From JBCBWG01 sp039186015 (lineage in GTDB: Bacteria; Pseudomonadota; Alphaproteobacteria; Rhizobiales; Hyphomicrobiaceae): a stretch of DNA of 50,285 bases. How positions within the stretch are numbered: position 1 is the first letter of the stretch; the number at the start of each line of letters is the position of its first letter. A model generated the notes under the pieces. It was not told the origin of the DNA and searched no databases. It saw only the letters and a list, made by a program, of their open reading frames with translations. Below are positions 6,764 through 15,585 of this stretch, piece by piece. The stretch is taken from contig JBCDAH010000011.1 of assembly GCA_039186015.1 (NCBI GenBank), positions 1 to 50,285 on the forward strand, read 5' to 3'. The position numbers were made by a program, and so were the translations under genes.

Positions 6764-9700
6764 ATGTTAACGTATTTTCGAAAGGCCCCGAGGCACCTGG
6801 AGCTTCCATTGCAAGAGCGGGCTTCCCATACGCGCCCAGAGCCGCGAGCACGGTCAACTTCCGTGACACGTGCCAGCGTCGTTTTTTCATCAATTGCAGC
6901 CTCTCTCGCCTTGCTTGGTAGCGTTGCAGTCGCCAACGCGGACGAGACGGCCACCAATGTTGGCGATGCCGCTGTGACCAGTTTCTCGGGCACGCGCCTG
7001 CCTGCCGACGGTGTCAAACCGGGCGCAGATCCTACCGCCGAGACCTTGATCAATCCGGACGGCACTGTGTTGCGCGTTCTCGATCTATCGGACGTCGGGG
7101 GACCACCCGGCGGCCAACCCAAAGAGATCGCAGCGAAGCTCAATAAAACTGCCAAGGAAATCGGCCAAGTCTTCGGCGTTGCGTTCCAACCGACGGGAGA
7201 CGATACGCCACCAAACATTTTCGCAGCTGCAACATCGCTGTTCGGCCTGCACATTGTTGTCGAGCGCGATGGCAAGCTTGTACGGCTCGTCAAAGGTGAG
7301 CCTGGGGCCACGTGGATGCCGGGTCAGTTCGGCTTCGATAGCGGCGGAACGCCCGGGACGATCTGGAAGATCGACGGCGAAACCGGCAAAGCGACACCGT
7401 TCGCCGACATCCAGAGCGGCGCGAACCCGAACGCCGGTCCGGGTCTCGGAACGCTCGCCTATCACACCAGGCTCGCTCAGCTGTTCGTACCAAACCTGGA
7501 GACGGGCTACATTCACCGCCTGAATTCAAAAGGCGAAACAGTCGAAATCTTCGATCACGGTACGACGGCGCTGAAGAAAGCGGGCGAAGATACCGTGGCC
7601 TACGACCCGACCAAGCGGGTTGCGATCGATAACCCGGCGTTCGATGTCGAAGATCCAAAAACCTGGGGCTATGCCAAAAGCGCACGCTTGGTCGCCGCAG
7701 TCACCATTCACGACAACCGGCTGTACTATTCGGTTGCCGAAGGGCCGCAGATCTGGTCGGTCGGTCTCGATGAGGAGACCGGTGCGTTTGAAGATGACCC
7801 GCGCCTTGAACTCGATCTCGGCGAATCCGCATCCGACAACATGGTCACCGGTATCGTGTTCGACGGCGACGGCAAGCTTTATCTCTCGCAACGCGGCGCT
7901 CCGACCGGTGCGTTCGACTACGGGAAACTGGCACAGTCGGGCGAAACGTCCATTTTGCGTTTCTCGTGGGACGAAGCAGAATCGGAATGGTCGCAGGACG
8001 TCGAAGAGTACGCTGTCGGCAAGACGCCGCCGCATCGTGCAACCAACGGTGCGATCGCGCTTGGCTACGGCTACGACGACGACGGTGAGATCGATACCAC
8101 GACCTGTAACGCAACACTCTGGACTACCGGCGACAACCTCAACGGCGGCTCTGACGCCGATGCCGTAAACGGCGTACAGGCGATGCCGACAAGTGCGGCG
8201 CAGCCGCAGCCCGAGGAGCCGGACTCAGATGATGCCGAAGAGGCCACGCTAGAGCCGCCGAACAAAACCTGGATTCTGGACATTGGCACGGAGCGGCTTG
8301 GTACCGATACCCAAGGCCATGTCGGCGCGATTGCGATCTTCAAAAAGGGCTGCCCCGGCGAGATCCCATTGCCGAACCTGGACGATGAAGCTCCCGAGGT
8401 CTCACCGCCCGTTGCCGACCTGAATTGGCCGGAACTTGAGCCGGACCAGGAGCCACCGGAGGAATTTCCGGAAGAGGGCCCGCCTGAAATCGGGATGCCG
8501 GGGCTCGATATCGACAAGTCATGTGCGCCAGCTGCGATCGGCGGTCTGATGTCATGTACGATCACGGTCGAAAACACCGGTACGGAGCCGTTGCCGGCGC
8601 CAATCGTCGTCAATGATACGACGACAGTCGCAGCAGGTAGCGGGGTTGGCACGCTGTTGCCGGCTGCGAACGTACTACCAGATGGCCCGGGCTGGACATG
8701 CACTCCGACACCAACCACCGGATTGTCCTGCGGCTTGCCGGCTGACTTGTTGCCGCCGGGCGAGTCCCGCTCGTTCACCGTGCAAATCAATACGGCGAGC
8801 ATGGTCGCGGACGGTCAGGTTGGCTTCTTGAACTGCGCACGGTTCGGCGCACCCTACTGGGGTACGGCCTGCGACAACGGTGGAACAGACATTTCCATCA
8901 AGAAAACCGCGCAAGCCGGCTGTGTCGCCGGTGGGCCCTGCACATTCAACATCGAAATCAGCAACAACGCATCGCAGGCCTTCACCGGTGTGGTTCGTCT
9001 CACAGATCAGATGTTCCGTGGCGCCGTCGGCCCCGCCCAGAATGGTGCGATCACGGCCGGTGCCAATCAGTTGGGTTGCATCGGCGGTCCACCTGCAAGC
9101 ATCCCGTTCTCATGCAACGCCAACCTCAACCTGGCCGGCAACCAAACCAAGTCCGTCAGTCTGACAGTCACGATGCCGGCTGCACCGCCTGCCAGTTATT
9201 GGACGCGGAACTGCGTTGCCGTGACGTCGCCGGGTGGGCCCGCACCAAGCCTGGTCAATGAACTGCCACCGGGCGGCGGCACTCTCGGGACTGGCGGTGC
9301 TCTGAGCTGCGTCTGGGTCAAGGTTGGGAATCCCGGCCCACATTCGAACCTCAAGATGTCGAAAGCGCCGGCAACGGAAAAGTGCACCAAGGCACCGGGC
9401 GATCCCGACACCGTGAAGTGCGACTTCGAGATCAAGGTCGAGAATACCGGACCGTCGGACTTCAACGCAATCGTCAACATCGACGAGACAGTCGACCCGG
9501 CTTCCGAACTCGAGGTCAACGGACCTGGATGGTCCAAGAACCCGCCGGCAGGTCTGGCGCCTGGCGGTACGTTCCAGCTGAGCTCTGTCGGGCCAAGGGC
9601 GATCGCAGCCGGATCTTCAATCACAATCCCCGTGACGGTCTTGACGCCGCGCACCGTTGTTGAGGCAACCGGTAACGGCTGTCAGGTGATCAACAACGTG

Positions 9701-11728
9701 ACGCTCACCGGGCCGGCGGTGAATCCGTTCACCAACTACAACGGAGCCGATGATACGGCGACGGCAGAGGGCGACGCCTTCCTGCTTGAGGGTCCGATTG
9801 AGGATGGCGGCCTGATCATTCTCTGTGACCCAGCCAACATCGTCGTATCCAACGTCGCCAAAGGTCCATGCAGCAAGCAAGGAGATGCCTGGCGCTGTGC
9901 GTTTGAAGTCGGTGTCTCGAACACCGGTCCAGACCCAGTCAAAGGCAAGTACATCAAGCTTGCTGACACACTCAGCATCGGCTCAATTACCGAGCCGCAG
10001 ATCACGGGTGCGCACTGGACGAAGGACCCGGTCGACGGTCTCTATACGCTGAACCTGGAAAGTCTCCCGGGCAAAGAACTCAAGGTGAATGCGCCGCCGG
10101 TGAAATTCACCCTGACGGTCGACATTCCAGACGGCGAGTACTGCTCAGTGACCAACACGGCGGCGTTGCGCGCGCCACTCGGCAAACGCTTCAACTCGGA
10201 AACCAACGACGACAAGCGCCTGGCCACGGCTGTGATCCCACGGCCGGAGTGTAAGCGGCCGCCGGTGTGCACACCGAAGAAAGGAGAATTCCGAACACCA
10301 AGCGGTGTGTGTGCCTGCCAACGCAAGCACATTCGCGACGCAAATGGTCAGTGCGTGCTGCCTGAGCCGACGAAACCGGAAGAGCCCGAAGAGGTGACCT
10401 GCCTCAAGGGTATGGAGCCGACTCCACAAGGCACGTGTCAGTGTCCGGACGGCACGCGGTGGAATGGGCGCCAGTGTTTCGGTGGCGTGACCGTGATCCC
10501 GCAACCGCCGGAACTCAACTGCGGTGGCGACAGGATGGTTCGGAGCGCATCCGTGGCTGCTCGCTACCGCCGCACCGAGGGCTACACCGTGCGTCGAATC
10601 TCGAATGGGCGCGACACGGCATGGTGCATCTCCGGTCGCCGTGAACCGCCACCGCCTCCGGTGCCACTTGAGTGTCGGGACAATGAGAGGATGGTTCGCA
10701 GTGCATCCGTGGCCGCTCGCTATCGCCGCACGGATGGCTATCGCGTACGCCGGATCTCCAATGGTCGCGACAGAGCCTGGTGCGTCTCCGGTCGCGCCGA
10801 GCCACCCCCACCACCGCCGCTGGAGTGCCGTGGTCAGGAGCGCATGACACGCAGCGCGTCTGTTGCCGCCCGCTACCGCCGCACCAGAGGTTACACGGTC
10901 CGTCCGATCTCGAATGGACGTGAACGCGCCTGGTGTGTTTCCGGCCGCCCAATACCGCCACCGCCGCCACCGTTGACCTGTCGTGACAATGAGAAGATGG
11001 TGCGGAGTGCCGCTGTCGCAGCTCGTTATCGCCGAACCAAAGGCTACACGGTCCGCCGGATCTCGAATGGACGTGAGCGCGCTTGGTGCGTCTCCGGTCG
11101 GCGTGAGCCGCCACCGCCCCAGTGCAACGCCAACGAACGGACGGTGAGAAGTGGCGTCGAAGCGCGCCGTCTCCGGGCTCGCCGATATACAGTTCGTCGG
11201 ATCGCGCCGCGCGTCTGGTGTGCGAGGCCTCCGGTGGCGCCGCCGAAGCCGCCGTGCGTCGGTGGACAGCTCAATCGCACGAGTACTGGTGGCTATCGGT
11301 GCGTCTGCGGCCCGGACTCCCGCCGTATCCCGATCGGCAGAGCGGGCGGCGCGCGGTGTGAACGCCCGACGGCCGTACAGTGCATCGGCGGACGAGCCGC
11401 AGGTCGGCGCTGCATCTGTCCACGTGGCACCCGGCGCGTGTCAGTCCGCCGCAACGTCTTCCGGTGCGTCCCGCAGGCGTGCCCGCGTGGGATGGTTGGA
11501 CGGCCACCGAATTGCCGGCCAGCGAAGTGCCCGCGCGGCACGGTTGGACGGCCACCGAACTGTCGCCCAGCGAAGTGCCCACGCGGCATGATCGGACGGC
11601 CGCCGAACTGCCGCCGCGCAGTCTGCCCGCCGGGAACAGTCGGTCGCCCACCGCGCTGCCGGCCTGCGAAGTGCCCGCAAGGCATGGTTGGCCGCCCGCC
11701 AAATTGTCGTCGGCCGGTCATTCGCTGA
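6764..11728 (+). CDS. Large secreted mosaic protein with DUF11-like modules and tandem repeats
   Basis: This is a 1654-residue protein. A long basic N-region (about 35 residues) is followed by a hydrophobic signal core, with cleavage probably after VAVANA near residue 59. Residues 60-550 contain alternating beta motifs (TGYIHRLN, GKLYLSQRGAPTGAFDYG) suggesting a propeller-like domain. Four DUF11-like beta-sandwich modules start near residues 579, 709, 861 and 1025, with signatures such as CTITVENTGTEPLPAP and VSNTGPDPVKG. A Cys-rich stretch follows (1165-1240), then four 51-residue repeats plus a degenerate fifth (10514-11250), and five 16-residue CPRGMVGRPPNCRPAK-type repeats at the C-terminus. 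A TAAGGA ribosome-binding site supports the ATG at 6764; a GTG at 6863 would give a more ordinary signal peptide. It is followed by a terminator, so it is monocistronic. A surface or matrix role is inferred; I do not recognise the protein as a whole. Confidence 0.8.
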   Translation: MLTYFRKAPRHLELPLQERASHTRPEPRARSTSVTRASVVFSSIAASLALLGSVAVANADETATNVGDAAVTSFSGTRLPADGVKPGADPTAETLINPDGTVLRVLDLSDVGGPPGGQPKEIAAKLNKTAKEIGQVFGVAFQPTGDDTPPNIFAAATSLFGLHIVVERDGKLVRLVKGEPGATWMPGQFGFDSGGTPGTIWKIDGETGKATPFADIQSGANPNAGPGLGTLAYHTRLAQLFVPNLETGYIHRLNSKGETVEIFDHGTTALKKAGEDTVAYDPTKRVAIDNPAFDVEDPKTWGYAKSARLVAAVTIHDNRLYYSVAEGPQIWSVGLDEETGAFEDDPRLELDLGESASDNMVTGIVFDGDGKLYLSQRGAPTGAFDYGKLAQSGETSILRFSWDEAESEWSQDVEEYAVGKTPPHRATNGAIALGYGYDDDGEIDTTTCNATLWTTGDNLNGGSDADAVNGVQAMPTSAAQPQPEEPDSDDAEEATLEPPNKTWILDIGTERLGTDTQGHVGAIAIFKKGCPGEIPLPNLDDEAPEVSPPVADLNWPELEPDQEPPEEFPEEGPPEIGMPGLDIDKSCAPAAIGGLMSCTITVENTGTEPLPAPIVVNDTTTVAAGSGVGTLLPAANVLPDGPGWTCTPTPTTGLSCGLPADLLPPGESRSFTVQINTASMVADGQVGFLNCARFGAPYWGTACDNGGTDISIKKTAQAGCVAGGPCTFNIEISNNASQAFTGVVRLTDQMFRGAVGPAQNGAITAGANQLGCIGGPPASIPFSCNANLNLAGNQTKSVSLTVTMPAAPPASYWTRNCVAVTSPGGPAPSLVNELPPGGGTLGTGGALSCVWVKVGNPGPHSNLKMSKAPATEKCTKAPGDPDTVKCDFEIKVENTGPSDFNAIVNIDETVDPASELEVNGPGWSKNPPAGLAPGGTFQLSSVGPRAIAAGSSITIPVTVLTPRTVVEATGNGCQVINNVTLTGPAVNPFTNYNGADDTATAEGDAFLLEGPIEDGGLIILCDPANIVVSNVAKGPCSKQGDAWRCAFEVGVSNTGPDPVKGKYIKLADTLSIGSITEPQITGAHWTKDPVDGLYTLNLESLPGKELKVNAPPVKFTLTVDIPDGEYCSVTNTAALRAPLGKRFNSETNDDKRLATAVIPRPECKRPPVCTPKKGEFRTPSGVCACQRKHIRDANGQCVLPEPTKPEEPEEVTCLKGMEPTPQGTCQCPDGTRWNGRQCFGGVTVIPQPPELNCGGDRMVRSASVAARYRRTEGYTVRRISNGRDTAWCISGRREPPPPPVPLECRDNERMVRSASVAARYRRTDGYRVRRISNGRDRAWCVSGRAEPPPPPPLECRGQERMTRSASVAARYRRTRGYTVRPISNGRERAWCVSGRPIPPPPPPLTCRDNEKMVRSAAVAARYRRTKGYTVRRISNGRERAWCVSGRREPPPPQCNANERTVRSGVEARRLRARRYTVRRIAPRVWCARPPVAPPKPPCVGGQLNRTSTGGYRCVCGPDSRRIPIGRAGGARCERPTAVQCIGGRAAGRRCICPRGTRRVSVRRNVFRCVPQACPRGMVGRPPNCRPAKCPRGTVGRPPNCRPAKCPRGMIGRPPNCRRAVCPPGTVGRPPRCRPAKCPQGMVGRPPNCRRPVIR
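10514..11125 (+). repeat. Four tandem 153-bp (51-codon) coding repeats
   Basis: Units begin at 10514, 10667, 10820 and 10973, exactly 153 bp apart. Each encodes a core of the form RMVRSASVAARYRR, then GYTVRRISNGR and AWCVSGR, bounded by conserved cysteines and followed by a poly-proline linker. A degenerate fifth unit starts near 11120 with NERTVRSGVEARR. The regular spacing and high identity point to recent unit duplication, so copy number may vary between strains. Confidence 0.9.
11480..11719 (+). repeat. Five tandem 48-bp repeats encoding a Cys/Pro/Arg tail
   Basis: Five units of 16 codons begin at 11480, 11528, 11576, 11624 and 11672. Each encodes CP-x-G-x-x-GRPP-x-CR followed by three or four variable residues. 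Each unit has two cysteines, which suggests a disulphide-bonded or cross-linking tail. Only two residues and the stop codon follow the last unit. Confidence 0.9.
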
Positions 11729-11791
11729 CACATTTCATTCGCTGACGCATTAAGATCCAGGCACCGCAACTGGTGCCGGCCAGACCAACCG

Positions 11792-11818
11792 AGAGCCCGG
11801 CGAACGCCGGGCTCTTTT
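11792..11818 (+). terminator. Intrinsic terminator after the secreted mosaic gene
   Basis: The arms AGAGCCCGGCG (11792-11802) and CGCCGGGCTCT (11805-11815) pair perfectly over 11 bp with a tiny loop. TTT follows directly (TTTT counting the last stem base). It lies 63 bp after the stop at 11728. The reverse strand has no T-run, so it acts mainly on + transcripts. Confidence 0.85.
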
Positions 11819-11843
11819 GCACGCAACGGCCCAAGATGGCCTG

Positions 11844-12233
11844 CTACGGCAAGCGTGCGCTTTTACTGGACAGACTGATGTCGACTTGGATGCGCCCTTC
11901 ATTCACGAGCCAGGGGCGCACCGTGAACGTCTTCTTTCCGCTCTGATGCATCGGATCGGCCGCAGCGATCCGGCGAGCGTCGTCCAGAGACTCGGCGCGC
12001 AGAATGATCAAGCCCTCCATCGACCAGGCTTGACCGGCTTCATCTGCGAGCGGCCCGGCGGCGAACAGGACACCATCGGCTTCCAGCTTCTTTTGGTACG
12101 CGAGATGATCCGGAAGCGCCGCCTGGAGATCATCGGCCGACGCCACCGGCACCGAGTGGACCATGAACAACTCACGCCCCATCACGCCCTTAGAACGCGC
12201 ATGTTCCTTGTAGTCTGACCAGGCAATTGCCAT
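11844..12233 (-). CDS. YciI-family protein
   Basis: This is a 129-residue cytoplasmic protein with the YCII-type ferredoxin-like fold. The body reads HLAYQKKLEADGVLFAAGPL, with a Met/Glu-containing strand GLIILRAESLDDARRIAAADP and the family's His-Asp region around DHLAYQ and ADPMH. Some family members dehalogenate or isomerise small ring compounds, and many have no known role. The start at 12233 is preferred over the longer frame from 12254 because GGGAGG lies 9 bp upstream. It is divergent from the catabolic operon starting at 12363 and shares its intergenic region, so it may be regulated with it. The function is not established. Confidence 0.8.
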   Translation of the reverse strand: MAIAWSDYKEHARSKGVMGRELFMVHSVPVASADDLQAALPDHLAYQKKLEADGVLFAAGPLADEAGQAWSMEGLIILRAESLDDARRIAAADPMHQSGKKTFTVRPWLVNEGRIQVDISLSSKSARLP

Positions 12234-12262
12234 CGACAGGGTCCTCCCAACCACGATTTTAT

Positions 12263-12275
12263 CGGCACGATACCG
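12263..12275. promoter_or_regulatory. Candidate operator, copy 1 (CGGCAYGATAYCG)
   Basis: CGGCACGATACCG here and CGGCATGATATCG at 12305-12317 share the pattern CGGCAYGATAYCG and start exactly 42 bp apart, four helical turns. Both lie in the yciI/FAH-gene divergent region. The GntR/FCD protein encoded at the end of the operon (18421-19125) is the obvious candidate ligand, but that link is inferred. Confidence 0.5.
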
Positions 12276-12300
12276 CTTTGAGGAAAAAAATCGACAAAAT

Positions 12301-12329
12301 TTGACGGCATGATATCGTCAGATTAGGGT
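12301..12329 (+). promoter_or_regulatory. Promoter of the catabolic operon with operator copy 2 in the spacer
   Basis: TTGACG (12301-12306) and TAGGGT (12324-12329) are 17 bp apart and resemble -35 and -10 elements. The second operator-like copy, CGGCATGATATCG (12305-12317), overlaps the -35 and fills the spacer. A protein bound there would block RNA polymerase, which suits a repressor released by a pathway intermediate. The FAH-family gene starts at 12363, giving a leader of about 27 nt. Confidence 0.5.
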
Positions 12330-12362
12330 CACCAAGACACATAACTTCGGACCGGTGCATCG

Positions 12363-13253
12363 ATGCGACTGATTACATTTCAGAAGGGACGCGAGTCAGC
12401 AGTTGGCGTGGTTGTGAATGACCAGGTCATCGATCTGTCTTCGGTATCACCAGATCTTCCTAGCACGATGCGCGGGATCATTGTGGCTGGCGAGGGCGCC
12501 AAGGCGAAGGTGCAGGACATTGCGGCGGCTTCGTCATCGGTGGAGCGGGTACCGCTTGGCAGTCTGGCCTTGCTGCCGGTGATCGGCGACGCGCCAAAGA
12601 TCTTCTGCGTCGGGTTGAACTACGCCGACCATGCGAAAGAGGGCGGCAATGCTGTGCCGGATTATCCCGGTCTCTTTATGCGGTCCAATCAGTCCATGAT
12701 CGCGGCCAACGCACCGATGGTGCGTCCGAATTGCTCGGATACGCTTGATTACGAAGCGGAACTGATGGTCATCGTCGGGAAAGGCGGCCGCCACATCGCC
12801 GAGTCCGACGCGCTCGACCATGTTTTCGGATACTCCATATTCAACGACGGCTCCGTGCGCGAGTATCAGCGCAAAACCTCGCAATGGACGCCGGGCAAGA
12901 ACTTTGACGGCACAGGCGCAGTCGGCCCGTGGATTATCACGGCCGACGAACTGCCCGCCGGTGCGCACGGCCTCAAGATCGAGTCACGTCTCAATGGCAA
13001 CGTGATGCAGAGCTCGAATACGGCAAACATGCTCTGCTCGGTGGCGCAAACCATCGCGATCATCAGCGAGTTCACGATGCTTGAGACCGGAGACATGATT
13101 GCCATGGGCACGCCCGAGGGCGTTGGCTACGCGCGGACGCCACCGGTCTTCATGCAGCCCGGCGACGTGATCGAGATTGAAATCGAAGGCATTGGCGTTC
13201 TGCAGAACCCGGTCGTCGGAGAAGAGGCAACAGGTGGCGGGAGCCAGGCATGA
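12363..13253 (+). CDS. Fumarylacetoacetate hydrolase family protein
   Basis: This 296-residue protein has a small N-terminal domain (1-70) and the FAH catalytic fold. The family cleaves carbon-carbon bonds of, or hydrates, 2-oxo acid intermediates using a divalent metal. Visible landmarks are KIFCVGLNYADHAKEGG near residue 80, the acidic metal ligands in DYEAEL (E131, E133), FNDGSVREYQRK (D162) and IAMGTPEGVGYAR near residue 250. The order and spacing fit fumarylpyruvate/acylpyruvate hydrolase or 2-oxo-hepta-3-ene-dioate hydratase-like enzymes. It opens a catabolic operon that also has an intradiol dioxygenase and a TRAP transporter, so it may act on a ring-cleavage product. The next gene overlaps its stop by ATGA. 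The substrate is not resolved. Confidence 0.88.
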   Translation: MRLITFQKGRESAVGVVVNDQVIDLSSVSPDLPSTMRGIIVAGEGAKAKVQDIAAASSSVERVPLGSLALLPVIGDAPKIFCVGLNYADHAKEGGNAVPDYPGLFMRSNQSMIAANAPMVRPNCSDTLDYEAELMVIVGKGGRHIAESDALDHVFGYSIFNDGSVREYQRKTSQWTPGKNFDGTGAVGPWIITADELPAGAHGLKIESRLNGNVMQSSNTANMLCSVAQTIAIISEFTMLETGDMIAMGTPEGVGYARTPPVFMQPGDVIEIEIEGIGVLQNPVVGEEATGGGSQA

Positions 13254-13921
13254 CGAGCGCGGCACCGGTCGGAGAGGCACTTGCAGATGCGCGGGCACGC
13301 GCTCAGGAGCATGTCCGCCAACTTCGTAGTCGCATCGGCCTTCTCAATGACGATGCGATCGATCTCATTCTTCGCGGTGCGCGCTCCCACCATACGTGGA
13401 CCGACAAGCCGGTTACAGACGACGATGTGCGCGCGCTGTACGAGATCGTCAAAATGGGCGCGACAAGCATGAACGGCTGTCCGGCTCGATTTGTTTTTGT
13501 CCGCGCGCCGGAGGGCAAGGAGCGCTTAGCCAAAGCCGTCAAACCCACCAACGTCGCAAAAATGATCGGCGCGCCCGTCTGCGCCATTGTGGCTTACGAT
13601 CCAGAGTTTTGGCGCGAGCTGCCAAAGTTGTTTCCGCACGAGGATCGCCGACCGCATTTCGCGGATAAGCCGGCGTATTCTGAAGAAACGGCGTTTCGGA
13701 ATTCCACGCTACAGGGCGCATATCTTATGATCGCAGCACGCGCCATGGGATTTGACGTCGGCGCCATGTCGGGTTTTTCGAACGAAATCGTTGATCAGGA
13801 ATTTTTCACCGGTAGCACGTGGAAATCGAACTTTCTCTGCAATATCGGCTACGCGGACGAAACCGGGCTTTTTCAGAGACTTCCGAGATTCGCATTCGAA
13901 GACGTATGCCGCTTCGCATAG
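13250..13921 (+). CDS. Nitroreductase-family protein, RutE-like (malonic semialdehyde reductase type)
   Basis: This 223-residue FMN-dependent NAD(P)H oxidoreductase fits the RutE subgroup closely. Landmarks are RGARSHHTWTDKPVTDD near residue 42, KMGATSMNGCPARFVFVR near 68-85, LPKLFPHEDRRPHF, EETAFRNSTLQGAYLMIAAR, MSGFSNEIVDQEFF and SNFLCNIGYAD. RutE reduces malonic semialdehyde to 3-hydroxypropionate in pyrimidine breakdown, but no other rut gene is seen here. In this operon it may reduce a semialdehyde or quinone-like product of ring degradation. The start overlaps the FAH-gene stop by 4 bp, and a GGGAG lies upstream, so translation is probably coupled. Confidence 0.87.
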   Translation: MTSAAPVGEALADARARAQEHVRQLRSRIGLLNDDAIDLILRGARSHHTWTDKPVTDDDVRALYEIVKMGATSMNGCPARFVFVRAPEGKERLAKAVKPTNVAKMIGAPVCAIVAYDPEFWRELPKLFPHEDRRPHFADKPAYSEETAFRNSTLQGAYLMIAARAMGFDVGAMSGFSNEIVDQEFFTGSTWKSNFLCNIGYADETGLFQRLPRFAFEDVCRFA

Positions 13922-13936
13922 CAAAGGTTTGATATC

Positions 13937-14401
13937 ATGGCATCAATCAAACCAAAAACAACAGTAACGCAACGGCTCGAAGCGAATTGCCCTACGCATT
14001 CACGCGCCGACATCACAGTGCGCGATGTCTCATTCGTTATCGACGAGCCAGTCGAGCGCGACGGCACGAACCTTGGCCCGACACCGACTGAGACGGCACT
14101 CGCCGCCCTTGCCGCGTGCACCAACGTCATCGGCAACAAGGTCGCGAACAGAATGGGGCTCAACGTGTCCCATATGCAGGTGTCAGTTGCCTCAGAATTT
14201 GATCGTCGCGGTGTCACGCTGGCCGAAGAGGTTGATGTCCCGTTCCGCAGCGTCAAGCTGCGAGTCGAGCTGAGCACCGATGCATCTCGCAGCGAGATCG
14301 ACGCGCTCGCAAGAGACGTCGCGAAGTACTGCCCTCTTGCCAAACTGTTTCGCCAAGCCGGAACGCAACTTGAAGAGGAGTGGGTCGTCCGCCAGGACTA
14401 A
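13937..14401 (+). CDS. OsmC-like family protein
   Basis: This is a 154-residue OsmC/Ohr-fold protein. The family's two reactive cysteines are both visible: C61 in ALAALAACTNVIG and C132 in AKYCPLAKLFRQAG. Many OsmC/Ohr proteins use this pair to reduce organic peroxides with thiol recycling. Within a catabolic operon it may protect against peroxides or electrophilic intermediates. The AAAGG ribosome-binding site is 9 bp before the ATG, and it follows the nitroreductase gene by 15 bp. It is not clearly Ohr rather than another OsmC subfamily. Confidence 0.85.
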   Translation: MASIKPKTTVTQRLEANCPTHSRADITVRDVSFVIDEPVERDGTNLGPTPTETALAALAACTNVIGNKVANRMGLNVSHMQVSVASEFDRRGVTLAEEVDVPFRSVKLRVELSTDASRSEIDALARDVAKYCPLAKLFRQAGTQLEEEWVVRQD

Positions 14402-14478
14402 GACGCACGTGTTCGTCTGCGGCGGCGGCGATATGACGAGCATCCGTACAAAACAATACACATCGGGAGGAAAAACTC

Positions 14479-15576
14479 ATGTCAATGTGTAGACGAACTC
14501 TGCAGGTCAGCGGAATACTCGCAGCGTTGGTCGCAACCGCAGCCGTCTCCGGACCAGCACTTGCGACGAAGACAATCAAACTCACGGCGATTGACGGATA
14601 CCCGGCACGCGCCATGTGGGTGAAAGAGTTTTCCGGCTTTTTCATTCCCAAGTTGAATGAGAAGCTTGCGAAAACAGGAAACTACAAAATCGAGTGGCAG
14701 GAATCCTACGGCGGTACAATCGTCAAACCTAAAGGCGTGCTCGAAGGCATCAAGCTCGGGTTGGGCGATATCGGTATCGTAACCACGATTTTCCATAATT
14801 CGAAACTTCCAAGCCAGGCGATTGCAGCCGTAACGCCGTTCATTGCGGCTGATGCGCGTGTCGTCGCCAAAGCGGTGGACGAGATCGCCAAAGAGTTCCC
14901 GCAAATGGCGAAGGAGCTGGACGCGCAGAACCAAGTCTATCTGGCAACCGGCGTTGTGCTGGATTCGTATCAGGTGTTCTCGAAAACTTCGATTTCGTCC
15001 ATAAAAGATCTCAAAGGGTCGAAAGTCGCGGCAGCCGGCTACAACATGCGGTATGTTGAGGGGCTTGGTGCCGTTGGCGTGCGCGGCGGCCTCACGAACT
15101 TCTACAACATGCTGCAAACCGGCGTTGTCAGCCAGGCCATGCTTTGGCCGGAAGCCGCAAAAACATTCAAGATCGCGGATGTTGCGCCATATCTCTTCAA
15201 AGCCGACCTCGGCGCCGTGAATTCCAAGACCGTCACCATCAACAAGGCGGTCTGGAACAAGCTGCCGGACGAAGTCAAAACCGCGCTCCAACAGACAGCC
15301 GTCGAGTATCGTGACCATGTTGCGGGCGTGGCGATGTCACGGGCAGCAGCGAGCATCGACAGCTTCAAGACGGGCGGTGGCAAGGTCGTCAACATTTCCG
15401 ACGCGGAGCGCAAAGCCTGGGCATCGAGCATGGAGAACATCGCCGTCAAGTGGGCGACCGATCTCGACAAGAAAGGCGCGCCCGGCAGTGCCATGTTGCG
15501 GGCCTACATCGCTAAGCTGAAAGCCGCAGGCTTCACACCTGTGCGCGACTGGGCGGCTGAACTGCCGGCCAACTAA
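14479..15576 (+). CDS. dctP: TRAP transporter solute-binding protein (DctP type)
   Basis: This 365-residue periplasmic binding protein has a signal peptide (MSMCRRTLQVSGILAALVAT, cleavage probably after GPALA near residue 29). It captures an organic-acid ligand for the DctQM membrane complex. The body carries IGIVTTIFHNSKLPSQAIA and the later VWNKLPDEVKTALQQTAVEY helix common to DctP proteins. The region near 150-200 that normally holds the carboxylate-binding arginine includes GYNMRYVEGLGAVG, which could supply it. A GGGAGG lies 8 bp before the ATG. dctQ and dctM follow. The ligand is probably a carboxylated aromatic or dicarboxylate, judging from the neighbouring dioxygenase and hydrolase (inferred). 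Confidence 0.9.
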   Translation: MSMCRRTLQVSGILAALVATAAVSGPALATKTIKLTAIDGYPARAMWVKEFSGFFIPKLNEKLAKTGNYKIEWQESYGGTIVKPKGVLEGIKLGLGDIGIVTTIFHNSKLPSQAIAAVTPFIAADARVVAKAVDEIAKEFPQMAKELDAQNQVYLATGVVLDSYQVFSKTSISSIKDLKGSKVAAAGYNMRYVEGLGAVGVRGGLTNFYNMLQTGVVSQAMLWPEAAKTFKIADVAPYLFKADLGAVNSKTVTINKAVWNKLPDEVKTALQQTAVEYRDHVAGVAMSRAAASIDSFKTGGGKVVNISDAERKAWASSMENIAVKWATDLDKKGAPGSAMLRAYIAKLKAAGFTPVRDWAAELPAN

Positions 15577-15585
15577 AGCGACGCA

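Noticed and set aside
10514..11125. Regular 153-bp repeats considered as a CRISPR-like or satellite array
   Set aside because: The units are in frame, encode a conserved peptide, and lack the short repeat/unique spacer structure of CRISPR.
11817..12218. A 133-codon + strand frame opposite the YciI gene
   Set aside because: The opposite strand encodes a clear YciI protein with a good ribosome-binding site.
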